Source: Bacillus cereus G9842
GTDB taxonomy: Bacteria > Bacillota > Bacilli > Bacillales > Bacillaceae_G
NCBI RefSeq assembly: GCF_000021305.1
Contig: NC_011772.1
Span: 171,001-235,000, forward strand
Direction: 5' to 3'
Length of the DNA stretch: 64,000 nucleotides
Shown here: piece after piece, positions 41,504 through 49,960 of the stretch
How the letters are laid out: each line of letters starts with the position of its first letter
How positions within the stretch are numbered: the stretch's first letter is position 1
The notes under the pieces: generated by a model
Databases searched by the model: none
Told to the model about the DNA's origin: nothing
What the model saw: the letters and a program-made list of their open reading frames with translations, nothing else
Position numbers and translations under genes: made by a program

Positions 41504-42465
41504 GTGAACCATTATTAGAGGTAAAAAACCTAAAGACATATTTTCCAATTAAAGGTGGCATATTTAGTAGAACGATCGGACATGTAAAAGCAGTTGATGG
41601 AGTAAGTTTTACTATTAATAAAGGCGAAGTGTTTGGTCTCGTTGGCGAATCAGGGAGCGGAAAAACAACGATAGGAAAAACAATTTTACGTCTCGTTCAA
41701 AAAACAGAGGGGGAAGTGAAGTTTAAAGGGAAAGATGTTCATTCTTTATCCAAGGATGAATTGAGAAAACATCGCCCTAATATGCAGCTCGTTTTCCAAG
41801 ATCCATTTAGCTCATTAAATCCGAGAATGAGAATTGGAGAAGCACTTGGAGAGCCGATGTTGGCCCACGGATTAGCGACGAAAGAAAATGTTCGTGAAAA
41901 GGTAATTGAAGTATTGGAGTTATGTGGCTTAGCTCCTTATCATATTGACAGGTATCCCCATGAGTTTTCTGGTGGACAACGTCAACGTATCGTAATAGCA
42001 AGAGCTATGGTATTAAATCCAGAATTCATTGTAGCTGATGAACCTGTGGCGGCACTAGATGTATCTATCCAAGCACAAATTATTAATTTATTTAGTGAGT
42101 TACAGGAGAAAAAGGGATTATCTTATTTATTCATTTCACATGATTTGAGTGTAGTAGAACATTTATGTACGAAAATCGGAATTATGTATTTAGGTACGAT
42201 TGTGGAGACGGCGCCGCGTGATGAGTTATTTACCAATCCGCTACATCCGTATACAAAAGCATTGTTATCAGCCGTTCCAATACCAGATCCAACAGTGAAG
42301 CGAGAGCGAATTATACTAGAAGGGGATATTCCAAGTCCAGCAAATCCACCTTCAGGTTGTCGTTTTCATACACGTTGCCCGTTTGCAACAGATGTTTGTA
42401 AAAAAACAATACCAGAATTTCGTAATGTTGGTGATGATCATTTTGTTTCTTGTCATCATGTATAA
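41500..42465 (+). CDS. Peptide ABC transporter ATPase (OppF/DppF family)
   Basis: 321 residues: Walker A GESGSGKTT, Q-loop LVFQDP, signature FSGGQRQR, Walker B FIVADEP, switch His in ISHD. Full C-terminal extension CRFHTRCPFATDVC, unlike the short OppF-type protein at 7888-8661. Last gene of the operon. Confidence 0.92.
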   Translation: MSEPLLEVKNLKTYFPIKGGIFSRTIGHVKAVDGVSFTINKGEVFGLVGESGSGKTTIGKTILRLVQKTEGEVKFKGKDVHSLSKDELRKHRPNMQLVFQDPFSSLNPRMRIGEALGEPMLAHGLATKENVREKVIEVLELCGLAPYHIDRYPHEFSGGQRQRIVIARAMVLNPEFIVADEPVAALDVSIQAQIINLFSELQEKKGLSYLFISHDLSVVEHLCTKIGIMYLGTIVETAPRDELFTNPLHPYTKALLSAVPIPDPTVKRERIILEGDIPSPANPPSGCRFHTRCPFATDVCKKTIPEFRNVGDDHFVSCHHV

Positions 42466-42502
42466 AAAAAGGACTCTTTCAAATGGAAAGAGTCCTTTTT
42501 TT
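42464..42502. terminator. Bidirectional terminator
   Basis: AAAAGGACTCTTTC / GAAAGAGTCCTTTT hairpin with A-run and T-run between convergent genes. Confidence 0.9.
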
Positions 42503-43373
42503 ATTTACTAGATGAAGTTTGTTTCAATACAAATTGCTCGATTGCGTGAGCAACACCATGTTCATTGTTTGTTAATGTTACAACATCACATAGTTTTTTT
42601 ACATCTTCTTCAGCGTTGCCCATTGCAACAGATAAGCCTGCTACTTCTAACATTGGTACATCATTAAAATTATCACCAATAGCAACTGTATCTTCAATAG
42701 GAATATTAAAATGAGCTGCCATCTGCTGTAGCCCGTTTCCTTTATGTCCATTCTTATCCATAATTTCTAAGTTAGTAGGAGCTGATGCTGTAACCATAAT
42801 ATCAGCGTCTTCTTGTAACACGCTTAATAGCTGTGCGCGATGCGCTGCATTAAATGTTGAAATGAAGAATTTAGATATTTCTAGTTCTTGGTTATTTACA
42901 ACATCTTCTATTTTTTTGAAATCAGTAATTAAGTTCGATTTCTTTTGCTTTTCTGTAATTCGTTCAAGTTCCTCTAATGTAACATCGAGCGCCTGCTTAT
43001 TTTCTTCGAACGCTTGCATCACTTGATCTTGCCATGTATATGGAGAATAAACTCCTTTATTTGTATATAACTTATATGGGAAACTTTCAGATTCTAGTAA
43101 TTTTGCAAGTTTGTACACTTTGTCGTTTTGTATACAACGCGAGTTAATTACTTTTCCATCCACATAAACAATGGCCCCATTGCTTGCTCCGACTGGAAGA
43201 GATAATTTATATTCTTCCAATAGCTTTAAAGCATCCTCTTTCGCACGACCAGAACAAATCATTACAATATGACCAGCTTCTTGTGCAGTTTGGATTGCTT
43301 GTAGGTTTTCTTTGGAGATTTCAAGATTAGATGATAGTAGTGTACCATCCATATCTAATGCGATTAATTTCAA
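42501..43373 (-). CDS. Cof-type HAD-superfamily phosphatase
   Basis: 290 residues. Motif I DMDGTLL (nucleophile Asp), motif II MICSGR, C2-type cap (~85-190), motif III Lys near GNGLQQM and motif IV GDNFNDVPML. Chosen start is TTG 43373, which has GAGGTGG five bases upstream; an upstream in-frame ATG lacks an RBS. Dephosphorylates small phosphorylated metabolites; exact substrate unknown. Confidence 0.88.
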   Translation of the reverse strand: MKLIALDMDGTLLSSNLEISKENLQAIQTAQEAGHIVMICSGRAKEDALKLLEEYKLSLPVGASNGAIVYVDGKVINSRCIQNDKVYKLAKLLESESFPYKLYTNKGVYSPYTWQDQVMQAFEENKQALDVTLEELERITEKQKKSNLITDFKKIEDVVNNQELEISKFFISTFNAAHRAQLLSVLQEDADIMVTASAPTNLEIMDKNGHKGNGLQQMAAHFNIPIEDTVAIGDNFNDVPMLEVAGLSVAMGNAEEDVKKLCDVVTLTNNEHGVAHAIEQFVLKQTSSSK

Positions 43374-43814
43374 AATGACCACCTCTTTGTTTTTATTATA
43401 CATAGTTATATAGAGGAAACATATAAACTTATCTTGGAAAGACGGTATTTTATCTCATATTAAAAGTAAGTAAAGATTAGATAGGTTTAGTGTCACTAAA
43501 TAAACTGTTTGTAACAAAAATAGAGAGGAGTATGACTATATTTCACTTTATGACTGTAATATTACATGAATGTTACAAACGTGAGCTTAGTGAAAAGTGC
43601 ATTAAATAAAGGTTTTTGGGGATTATTATAAAAAAACGTAAAAAAAGTGTAATAAATTTCACGTTATTATATTGCAACGTAACAATAGTTATGTTACATT
43701 AATGTTACAAACGTTACGTTATCAAATTTAATGTAACGTTAACATAAAAACTATGAAATAAACATTTCTTAGAAATTACATATAGATAACTTATGAAAAG
43801 GGAGGATAAATGAT
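43374..43814 (+). promoter_or_regulatory. Regulatory region upstream of the DUF3948-like array
   Basis: 441 bp without a gene, dense in GTTAC/GTAAC words. A 21-bp motif beginning TTACAT(G/T)AATGTTACAAA occurs at 43562-43582 and 43694-43714 (one mismatch), and AACGTTAC / GTAACGTT forms an inverted repeat at 43710-43740. It differs from the CTTACA-N4-TGTAAG operators, so the array probably answers to another regulator. Confidence 0.5.
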
Positions 43815-43922
43815 ATGAAAGAGCAAGTATTACAAGTAACAAAAGGTGACTTCGTAGGATCAGCAAGTGGAGCGGTAGTATTAACAGCATTAATCGTATT
43901 TCTATCAAGCGTATTAGTATAA
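43815..43922 (+). CDS. DUF3948-like microprotein, 35 aa, copy 1
   Basis: Starts MKEQVLQVTKGDFVGSASG, then a hydrophobic helix ending SSVLV. It resembles, from memory, the DUF3948 family. Shares K-x-D-F-(L/V)-G-x-A-S-G-x3-L-T-A with the locus A-C gene-2 proteins. RBS GGAGG nine bases before the ATG. First of five tandem genes. Confidence 0.8.
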   Translation: MKEQVLQVTKGDFVGSASGAVVLTALIVFLSSVLV

Positions 43923-43965
43923 TAGAAACTTTGTAACAAAAGAAAGAGAAGGGGGAATGAAAGAT

Positions 43966-44073
43966 ATGAAAGAGCAAGTATTACAAGTAACAAAAGGTGA
44001 CTTTGTAGGATCGGCAAGTGGAGCAGTAGTATTAACAGCATTAATCGTATTTCTATCAAGCGTATTAGTATAA
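43966..44073 (+). CDS. DUF3948-like microprotein, 35 aa, copy 2
   Basis: Protein identical to copy 1. The RBS (GGGGG) is followed by ATGAAAGAT-ATG; the second ATG is chosen because the first abuts the RBS. Confidence 0.8.
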   Translation: MKEQVLQVTKGDFVGSASGAVVLTALIVFLSSVLV

Positions 44074-44116
44074 TAGAAACTTTGTAACAAAAGAAAAAGA
44101 AGGGAGAATGAAGGAT

Positions 44117-44224
44117 ATGAAAGAGCAAGTATTACAAGTAACAAAAGGTGACTTCGTAGGATCGGCAAGTGGAGCGGTAGTATTAACAGCATTAATCGTA
44201 TTTCTATCAAGCGTATTAGTATAA
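44117..44224 (+). CDS. DUF3948-like microprotein, 35 aa, copy 3
   Basis: Protein identical to copies 1, 2 and 4. RBS AGGGAG. Confidence 0.8.
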   Translation: MKEQVLQVTKGDFVGSASGAVVLTALIVFLSSVLV

Positions 44225-44267
44225 TAGAAACTTTGTAACAAAAGAAAAAGAAGGGAGAATGAAAGAT

Positions 44268-44375
44268 ATGAAAGAGCAAGTATTACAAGTAACAAAAGGT
44301 GACTTCGTAGGATCAGCAAGTGGAGCGGTAGTATTAACAGCATTAATCGTATTTCTATCAAGTGTATTAGTATAA
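44268..44375 (+). CDS. DUF3948-like microprotein, 35 aa, copy 4
   Basis: Protein identical to copies 1-3. RBS AGGGAG. Confidence 0.8.
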   Translation: MKEQVLQVTKGDFVGSASGAVVLTALIVFLSSVLV

Positions 44376-44418
44376 TAGAAACTTTGTAACAAAAGAAAAA
44401 GAAGGGAGAATGAGGGAT

Positions 44419-44529
44419 ATGAACAGTGAACAAGTGTTTCAAGTAACAAAAACAGATTTATTAGGATCCTTAGGTGGAGCGGTAATATTAACATCATTTA
44501 TTCTATTCCTTGCAAGTGTATTAGTATGA
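44419..44529 (+). CDS. DUF3948-like microprotein, 36 aa, divergent copy 5
   Basis: Starts MNSEQVFQVTKTDLLGSLGG and ends FLASVLV. About half the residues differ from copies 1-4, but length, RBS and spacing are conserved. Last of the array, before the terminator. Confidence 0.78.
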   Translation: MNSEQVFQVTKTDLLGSLGGAVILTSFILFLASVLV

Positions 44530-44560
44530 TATATATAAATACAATCATTCAAAAAAAATA

Positions 44561-44608
44561 AAGACTCTAACGTATTAGTAAGTAGTTAATATGTTGGAGT
44601 CTTTTTTA
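44561..44608 (+). terminator. Terminator after the microprotein array
   Basis: AAGACTC-T-AAC-G-TATT / AATAT-G-TT-G-GAGTCTT hairpin followed by TTTTTATT. Confidence 0.8.
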
Positions 44609-44684
44609 TTTTCTTCTTATATACCTTCAAGTATTAAAGTTACCTCATTATTTAGTATCCATGGCTAATTAGACGCTGCGGTTG

Positions 44685-44736
44685 CAACTTGATTCAACGA
44701 ATAATCAAAAATCCACTGATTAAAGTTTCACTTTAT
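44685..44736. repeat. bcr1-like remnant
   Basis: Ends ACTGATTAAAGTTTCACTTT-AT and contains GATTCAAC-GAATAATC, aligning with one end of copy 1 (minus orientation). The rest of the element is missing. Confidence 0.6.
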
Positions 44737-44856
44737 TTCAAAGAGAAAAAAGTCGAATTTTATATGTAAGAAAAAAAGAGGAATTTGACAGAAAAGATAG
44801 AAAATTTTAAAGGTCAGAATTTGTTAGCTTGCTAACTAATTTCTATTAATTAATGT

Positions 44857-44870
44857 TGGAAGCGTTTTCG
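44857..44870 (+). promoter_or_regulatory. cre-like site upstream of hppD
   Basis: TGGAAGCGTTTTCG fits the CcpA catabolite-repression consensus except at the last base (A expected). It lies about 50 bp before the start codon, so glucose repression of tyrosine breakdown is plausible. Confidence 0.5.
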
Positions 44871-44922
44871 GTTGGTTTTAAGTATGGACCATTTAATCTA
44901 TTTACAGGGGGATGAAGATATT

Positions 44923-46041
44923 ATGAAACAAAAATCTATGGATACGCTAGCTGCACAAATGGAGGACTTTTTTCCAGTACGTGATGTAGATCATTTGGAA
45001 TTTTACGTAGGGAATGCAAAGCAATCGAGTTATTATCTTGCGAGAGCATTCGGATTCAAAATTGTGGCTTACTCTGGATTAGAAACTGGAAACCGTGAAA
45101 AGGTATCTTATGTTCTTGTGCAAAAAAATATGCGTTTCGTTGTGTCTGGAGCTTTAAGTAGTGAAAATCGTATTGCAGAGTTTGTAAAGACTCATGGTGA
45201 TGGCGTGAAGGATGTGGCACTACTTGTTGATGATGTTGATAAAGCATACTCAGAAGCAGTGAAACGTGGTGCCGTCGCAATTGCTCCACCAGAGGAATTA
45301 ACAGATGAGGACGGTACATTGAAAAAAGCAGTTATTGGTACGTATGGTGATACAATTCATACGCTTGTAGAGCGTAAAAATTATAAAGGGGCATTTATGC
45401 CAGGATTCCAAAAGGTAGAGTTTAATATTCCATTTGAAGAGTCTGGTTTAATTGCTGTCGATCATGTAGTTGGTAATGTTGAAAAAATGGAAGAGTGGGT
45501 TAGTTATTACGAGAATGTCATGGGCTTTAAACAAATGATTCATTTTGATGATGACGATATTAGTACAGAGTATTCGGCGTTAATGTCGAAAGTTATGACG
45601 AATGGAAGCCGTATTAAGTTTCCGATTAACGAACCAGCAGACGGAAAGAGAAAGTCACAAATTCAAGAGTATCTAGAATTCTATAATGGAGCTGGTGTAC
45701 AGCATCTTGCTTTATTAACAAGTGATATTGTTAAAACAGTTGAAGCGCTTCGTGCAAATGGGGTGGAGTTTTTAGATACACCTGATACTTATTATGATGA
45801 GTTAACTGCACGAGTTGGAAAAATCGATGAAGAAATTGATAAGCTAAAAGAATTAAAGATCTTAGTAGATCGTGATGATGAAGGTTACTTACTACAAATC
45901 TTTACGAAACCAATTGTAGATCGCCCGACTTTATTTATTGAAATCATTCAACGTAAAGGTTCTCGTGGATTTGGTGAAGGAAACTTTAAAGCGTTATTCG
46001 AATCAATTGAAAGAGAACAAGAGCGTCGCGGAAACTTATAA
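44923..46041 (+). CDS. hppD: 4-hydroxyphenylpyruvate dioxygenase
   Basis: 372 residues. Converts 4-hydroxyphenylpyruvate to homogentisate with O2 and Fe(II), step 2 of tyrosine catabolism. Two vicinal-oxygen-chelate domains; the iron ligands are His in IAVDHVVGNV, His in GVQHLALLT and Glu in LFIEIIQRKG. ATG 44923 with AGGGGG RBS is chosen over upstream in-frame codons. First of three genes for homogentisate breakdown. Confidence 0.95.
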   Translation: MKQKSMDTLAAQMEDFFPVRDVDHLEFYVGNAKQSSYYLARAFGFKIVAYSGLETGNREKVSYVLVQKNMRFVVSGALSSENRIAEFVKTHGDGVKDVALLVDDVDKAYSEAVKRGAVAIAPPEELTDEDGTLKKAVIGTYGDTIHTLVERKNYKGAFMPGFQKVEFNIPFEESGLIAVDHVVGNVEKMEEWVSYYENVMGFKQMIHFDDDDISTEYSALMSKVMTNGSRIKFPINEPADGKRKSQIQEYLEFYNGAGVQHLALLTSDIVKTVEALRANGVEFLDTPDTYYDELTARVGKIDEEIDKLKELKILVDRDDEGYLLQIFTKPIVDRPTLFIEIIQRKGSRGFGEGNFKALFESIEREQERRGNL

Positions 46042-46107
46042 GATTTATATCCACCAGCAAAAGTCCCTTTGCTGGTGGAAATTTCATTTTTATAAGGAGG
46101 AATCAGG

Positions 46108-47064
46108 ATGAAATTTGTTACATTTCGTCTTCCTTCAAAAGAAATACGGGCTGGATGGCTTGAAGGTGACAAAGTAATAGATATGAATCTTGCTAGTGAA
46201 GGGAGAATCCCTTCTTCTATGATGGCTTTTTTAGAGAAAGCTGATGAGTATGTAGAAGTAGTGAGGAATGTTAAGAATCCAAATAAGGGTATATATGCTT
46301 TAGAAGAAGTACAATTGACAGCTGCTCTTCCTAATCCGAGTAGTATTCGAGATTTTTACGCATTTGAACAACATGTAAAAACAGCTCGCGGACGAAGAGG
46401 ACTAGATGTTGTGCCTGAATGGTACGATATTCCGGTTTTTTATTTTACTAATCATCGTGCTGTAATTGGTTCCGGTGATTTTGTAATTGGTCCGAAAAAG
46501 TCTAAAAAGCTTGATTACGAGTTGGAGATCGCTTGCGTAATAGGAAAAGAAGGGCGAAATATTTCTCGTGAGCAAGCAGAGGAATATATTTTTGGTTATT
46601 GTATTATGAACGACTGGAGTGCGAGAGACTTACAAGCAACAGAAATGAAAGTAGGTCTCGGTCCAGCGAAAGGAAAGGACTTTGCAACTTCGTTAGGAGC
46701 ACATCTTGTTACGAAAGAGGAATTAGATGTTTATCGTAATGGAGATCGATATGATTTAGAAATGACTGCTCATGTAAATGGAAAACTATTATCAAAGGGA
46801 AACTTCCAAGATATTTACTATACATTTGCTGAAATGATTGAACGTGCTTCAGAGGACGTTACATTATATCCAGGAGATGTGATTGGTTCTGGGACAGTAG
46901 GAACAGGCTGTATTTTAGAACTTGGTACAGAAGAGTGGCTACAAGATGGAGATGTTGTAGAGCTGTCGATTACTGGTTTAGGTACACTGCGTAATACGAT
47001 CAAAAAAGAAAAGGAAGCGAGTGATGGGCATGTTTTATCGTCACATGGGAGAACTACCTCATAA
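46108..47064 (+). CDS. Fumarylacetoacetate hydrolase family protein
   Basis: 318 residues. Final step of tyrosine catabolism, cleaving fumarylacetoacetate to fumarate and acetoacetate. FAA_hydrolase domain in the C-terminal two-thirds: YELEIACVIGKEGRNIS gives metal-binding Glu residues, followed by NDWSARDLQ and GSGTVGTGCILEL. RBS AAGGAGG. Overlaps hmgA by 41 bp in another frame. Confidence 0.9.
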   Translation: MKFVTFRLPSKEIRAGWLEGDKVIDMNLASEGRIPSSMMAFLEKADEYVEVVRNVKNPNKGIYALEEVQLTAALPNPSSIRDFYAFEQHVKTARGRRGLDVVPEWYDIPVFYFTNHRAVIGSGDFVIGPKKSKKLDYELEIACVIGKEGRNISREQAEEYIFGYCIMNDWSARDLQATEMKVGLGPAKGKDFATSLGAHLVTKEELDVYRNGDRYDLEMTAHVNGKLLSKGNFQDIYYTFAEMIERASEDVTLYPGDVIGSGTVGTGCILELGTEEWLQDGDVVELSITGLGTLRNTIKKEKEASDGHVLSSHGRTTS

Positions 47065-48202
47065 ACGACATGTACAATTTCGTAAAAAAGATGGATCGCT
47101 TTATCGTGAACAGGTAATGGGAACAAAAGGTTTTTCTGGTACGCAGTCTATTTTGTATCATCACTATATGCCAACAGAAGTAGGTCATTCTGCATTATCG
47201 CATTCTTGTCAGTTGCAGTATGAAGAGGATGTTGCTCTTTCTCATCGCCACTTCCGAACGAAAGAAAATAAAAAAAGTGGTGATGCAATAAGTGGACGAA
47301 ATTTCATACTTGGAAATGAAGATTTGTTAATTGGAGTAGTGAGCCCAACAGAAAAAATGGATTATTTCTATCGTAATGGTGATGGCGACGAAATGTTATT
47401 TGTTCATTATGGAACAGGGAAAATTGAAACGATGTTTGGAACGATTCACTATAGAAAAGGCGACTATGTAACGATCCCAATTGGAACGATTTATCGTGTT
47501 ATTCCAGATGAAGGAGAGACTAAGTTTCTTGTTGTAGAGGCGAATAGCCAAATTACAACGCCGCGTCGTTATCGAAATGAATACGGACAATTGTTAGAGC
47601 ATAGTCCGTTTTGTGAAAGAGATCTTCGTGGTCCAGAAAAATTAGAGACCTATGATGAAAAAGGCGATTTTGTCGTAATGACAAAATCAAGAGGTTATAT
47701 GCACAAACATGTTTTAGGACACCACCCGTTAGATGTTGTTGGATGGGATGGCTATTTGTATCCGTGGGTATTTAATGTAGAGGATTTTGAACCAATTACA
47801 GGGCGCATTCATCAGCCGCCGCCAGTACATCAAACATTTGAAGGGCATAATTTTGTTATTTGCTCTTTCGTACCACGTTTATACGATTATCATCCAGAGT
47901 CAATTCCGGCACCATATTATCATAGTAATGTTAATAGTGATGAAGTTCTTTACTATGTAGAAGGAAACTTTATGAGTCGCAAAGGTGTGGAAGAAGGTTC
48001 TATTACACTTCATCCGAGCGGGATTCCCCATGGGCCGCATCCGGGGAAAACAGAGGCAAGTATAGGGAAGAAAGAGACACTTGAATTAGCTGTTATGATA
48101 GACACATTCCGTCCGCTTCGTATTGTAAAACAAGCACATGAAACAGAAGATGAAAAGTATATGTATAGCTGGATTGAACAAGGTTCATATACTGTGAAAT
48201 AA
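47024..48202 (+). CDS. hmgA: Homogentisate 1,2-dioxygenase
   Basis: 392 residues, double cupin. Opens the homogentisate ring to maleylacetoacetate. Probable iron ligands are His and Glu in YHSNVNSDEVLYY and His in SGIPHGPHP. Start placed at ATG 47024 (AAGGAAG six bases upstream); ATG 47030 would give 390 residues. The start lies inside the preceding gene. Loss would give pyomelanin from homogentisate. No maleylacetoacetate isomerase is visible nearby. Confidence 0.93.
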   Translation: MGMFYRHMGELPHKRHVQFRKKDGSLYREQVMGTKGFSGTQSILYHHYMPTEVGHSALSHSCQLQYEEDVALSHRHFRTKENKKSGDAISGRNFILGNEDLLIGVVSPTEKMDYFYRNGDGDEMLFVHYGTGKIETMFGTIHYRKGDYVTIPIGTIYRVIPDEGETKFLVVEANSQITTPRRYRNEYGQLLEHSPFCERDLRGPEKLETYDEKGDFVVMTKSRGYMHKHVLGHHPLDVVGWDGYLYPWVFNVEDFEPITGRIHQPPPVHQTFEGHNFVICSFVPRLYDYHPESIPAPYYHSNVNSDEVLYYVEGNFMSRKGVEEGSITLHPSGIPHGPHPGKTEASIGKKETLELAVMIDTFRPLRIVKQAHETEDEKYMYSWIEQGSYTVK

Positions 48203-48203
48203 G

Positions 48204-48245
48204 TAAAAAAAGCATGCTCTCAATAAGGGAGCATGCCTTTTTTTG
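48204..48245 (+). terminator. Terminator of the tyrosine-catabolism operon
   Basis: AAAAAAGCATGCTC / GAGCATGCCTTTTT hairpin with T-run. Confidence 0.88.
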
Positions 48246-48435
48246 TGGAATCGACATGTATAATAATACCAAAAAGAGTTGTCGAAAGATATATAGAAAG
48301 AATGATAAGGATAGTGCATATTCAGAAGAATTTCTACTTGTTTCGACAAAAGTATTGACTAGGAAAAGCGTAATGAGTAAAATAAAAAAGCGAATTAAAA
48401 ATTTTCAGAAAATTTAAAACTTGGAGGAGTGAAAG

Positions 48436-49851
48436 ATGAAGCAAATTTTTCAAAAGAAGCCAATTGCAAAGTTAATGCAAGAAAGTAAGCAAAAAACGTT
48501 AGCAAGAACATTGGGCGCGCTAGATTTAACTATGCTTGGAATCGGAGCAATTGTTGGAACTGGTATTTTTGTTCTAACGGGTGTTGTGGCAGCGAAACAT
48601 TCTGGGCCAGCTATTATATTATCATTTGCGATTGCCGCGCTAGCTTGTGCCTTTGCTGCATTTTGTTATGCTGAATTTGCTTCTTCAGTTCCTGTATCGG
48701 GCAGTGTGTATACGTATACATACGCGACGATGGGAGAAGTATTCGCATTTTTAATTGGCTGGGATCTAATGCTTGAATATTTACTTGCTACATCTGCTGT
48801 AGCAAACGGTTGGTCTGCATATTTTCAATCTTTATTAAAGGGGTTTGGAATTCACATTCCGACTATTCTCTCCTCGGCTCCTGGTACAGGGAAGGGTGGA
48901 ATAATTGATCTACCTGCAGTTCTAATTATTTTAGTGATGACAGTTCTTTTATCTAGGGGTGTTCGTGAAAGTGCACGAGTAAATAACATTATGGTATTTA
49001 TTAAAATAGCAGTTGTTCTTATTTTTATCTTTGCTGGTTTTAATTATGTGAAACCTGAAAACTGGACGCCTTTTATGCCGTTTGGTTTAGATGGTGTAAT
49101 GGCTGGAGCGGCTACAGTATTCTTCGCATTTATAGGATTTGATGCAGTTTCAACAGCGGCAGAAGAAGTGAAACGTCCGCAACGTGATTTACCAATTGGT
49201 ATTATTGCATCGTTATTAATTTGTACAGTTCTTTATATCGTTGTTTCGCTTATTTTGACAGGAATTGTTCCATACGGACAGTTAAATATATCAGATCCAG
49301 TTGCTTTTGCACTTCAATTTATTGGACAAGATGGCTTAGCTGGAGTAATTTCAGTAGGAGCAATTACAGGAATTACAACAGTAATGCTAGTTATGATGTA
49401 TGGGCAAGTTCGTGTTTCTTATGCGATGAGCCGAGATGGTTTACTGCCGAAGCGTCTTGCTAAAGTTCATCCGAAATTTAAAACGCCATTTTTAAATACA
49501 TGGACAACGGGAATTATTGCGGCACTGATTTCAGGATTAATAGATTTAAATGTTTTAGCACATCTTGTAAACATGGGGACATTGTCAGCATTTGCACTCG
49601 TAGCTGTTGCGGTAATTGTAATGAGAAGAACCCATCCAGACTTACCAAGGGCATTTAAGGCTCCGCTTGTACCGTTTTTACCAGCGTTAACAGTGATTTT
49701 CTGTTTATACTTAATGCTTCAATTATCGGGGACAGCATGGATTAGTTTTGGGATATGGATGGTTATTGGTATAGCGGTTTACTTCTTATATAGCCGAAAA
49801 CATAGTGCTTTAAATAATAGTAAAAAAGAAGAAGATGTTGCGAATTTATAA
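48436..49851 (+). CDS. APC-superfamily amino acid permease (cationic amino acid transporter-like)
   Basis: 471 residues, about 12-13 membrane helices. Family signature in helix 1: GIGAIVGTGIFVLTGVVA. Similar to B. subtilis YfnA-type permeases. RBS GGAGGAG. It lies just after the tyrosine-breakdown genes but behind its own terminator, so an aromatic substrate is possible but unproven. Confidence 0.88.
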   Translation: MKQIFQKKPIAKLMQESKQKTLARTLGALDLTMLGIGAIVGTGIFVLTGVVAAKHSGPAIILSFAIAALACAFAAFCYAEFASSVPVSGSVYTYTYATMGEVFAFLIGWDLMLEYLLATSAVANGWSAYFQSLLKGFGIHIPTILSSAPGTGKGGIIDLPAVLIILVMTVLLSRGVRESARVNNIMVFIKIAVVLIFIFAGFNYVKPENWTPFMPFGLDGVMAGAATVFFAFIGFDAVSTAAEEVKRPQRDLPIGIIASLLICTVLYIVVSLILTGIVPYGQLNISDPVAFALQFIGQDGLAGVISVGAITGITTVMLVMMYGQVRVSYAMSRDGLLPKRLAKVHPKFKTPFLNTWTTGIIAALISGLIDLNVLAHLVNMGTLSAFALVAVAVIVMRRTHPDLPRAFKAPLVPFLPALTVIFCLYLMLQLSGTAWISFGIWMVIGIAVYFLYSRKHSALNNSKKEEDVANL

Positions 49852-49857
49852 GCGAAA

Positions 49858-49893
49858 AAAATCCATTCTAATTCTGTTAGAATGGATTTTTTT
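49858..49893 (+). terminator. Terminator after the permease gene
   Basis: AAATCCATTCTAA-TTCTG-TTAGAATGGATTT hairpin with T-run. Confidence 0.88.
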
Positions 49894-49960
49894 ATTTGAA
49901 AATTTACATTTTTCTGAACTTATTATAAGATAATTGTTGGCTAACTAAAGGGGTGAAATG

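Larger units (their letters stand above)
43815..44418 (+). repeat. Four tandem 151-bp units, each with one microprotein gene
   Basis: Start codons at 43815, 43966, 44117, 44268 and 44419 are spaced exactly 151 bp. Units 1-4 encode identical proteins and differ by a few bases only, mostly synonymous or intergenic, which indicates recent amplification or gene conversion. Confidence 0.9.

Noticed and set aside
43815..44418. Regular 151-bp repeats resembling a CRISPR-like array
   Set aside because: Units are nearly identical throughout, with no unique spacers, and each encodes a protein with an RBS.
43714..44497. Long open frames on the minus strand across the tandem array
   Set aside because: They are the antisense of the repeated plus-strand microprotein genes; the repeats make them look internally repetitive, and they lack RBS and sensible starts.
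48214..48417. 67-codon plus-strand frame between hmgA and the permease gene
   Set aside because: It starts inside the hmgA terminator stem, has no RBS and no recognisable features.
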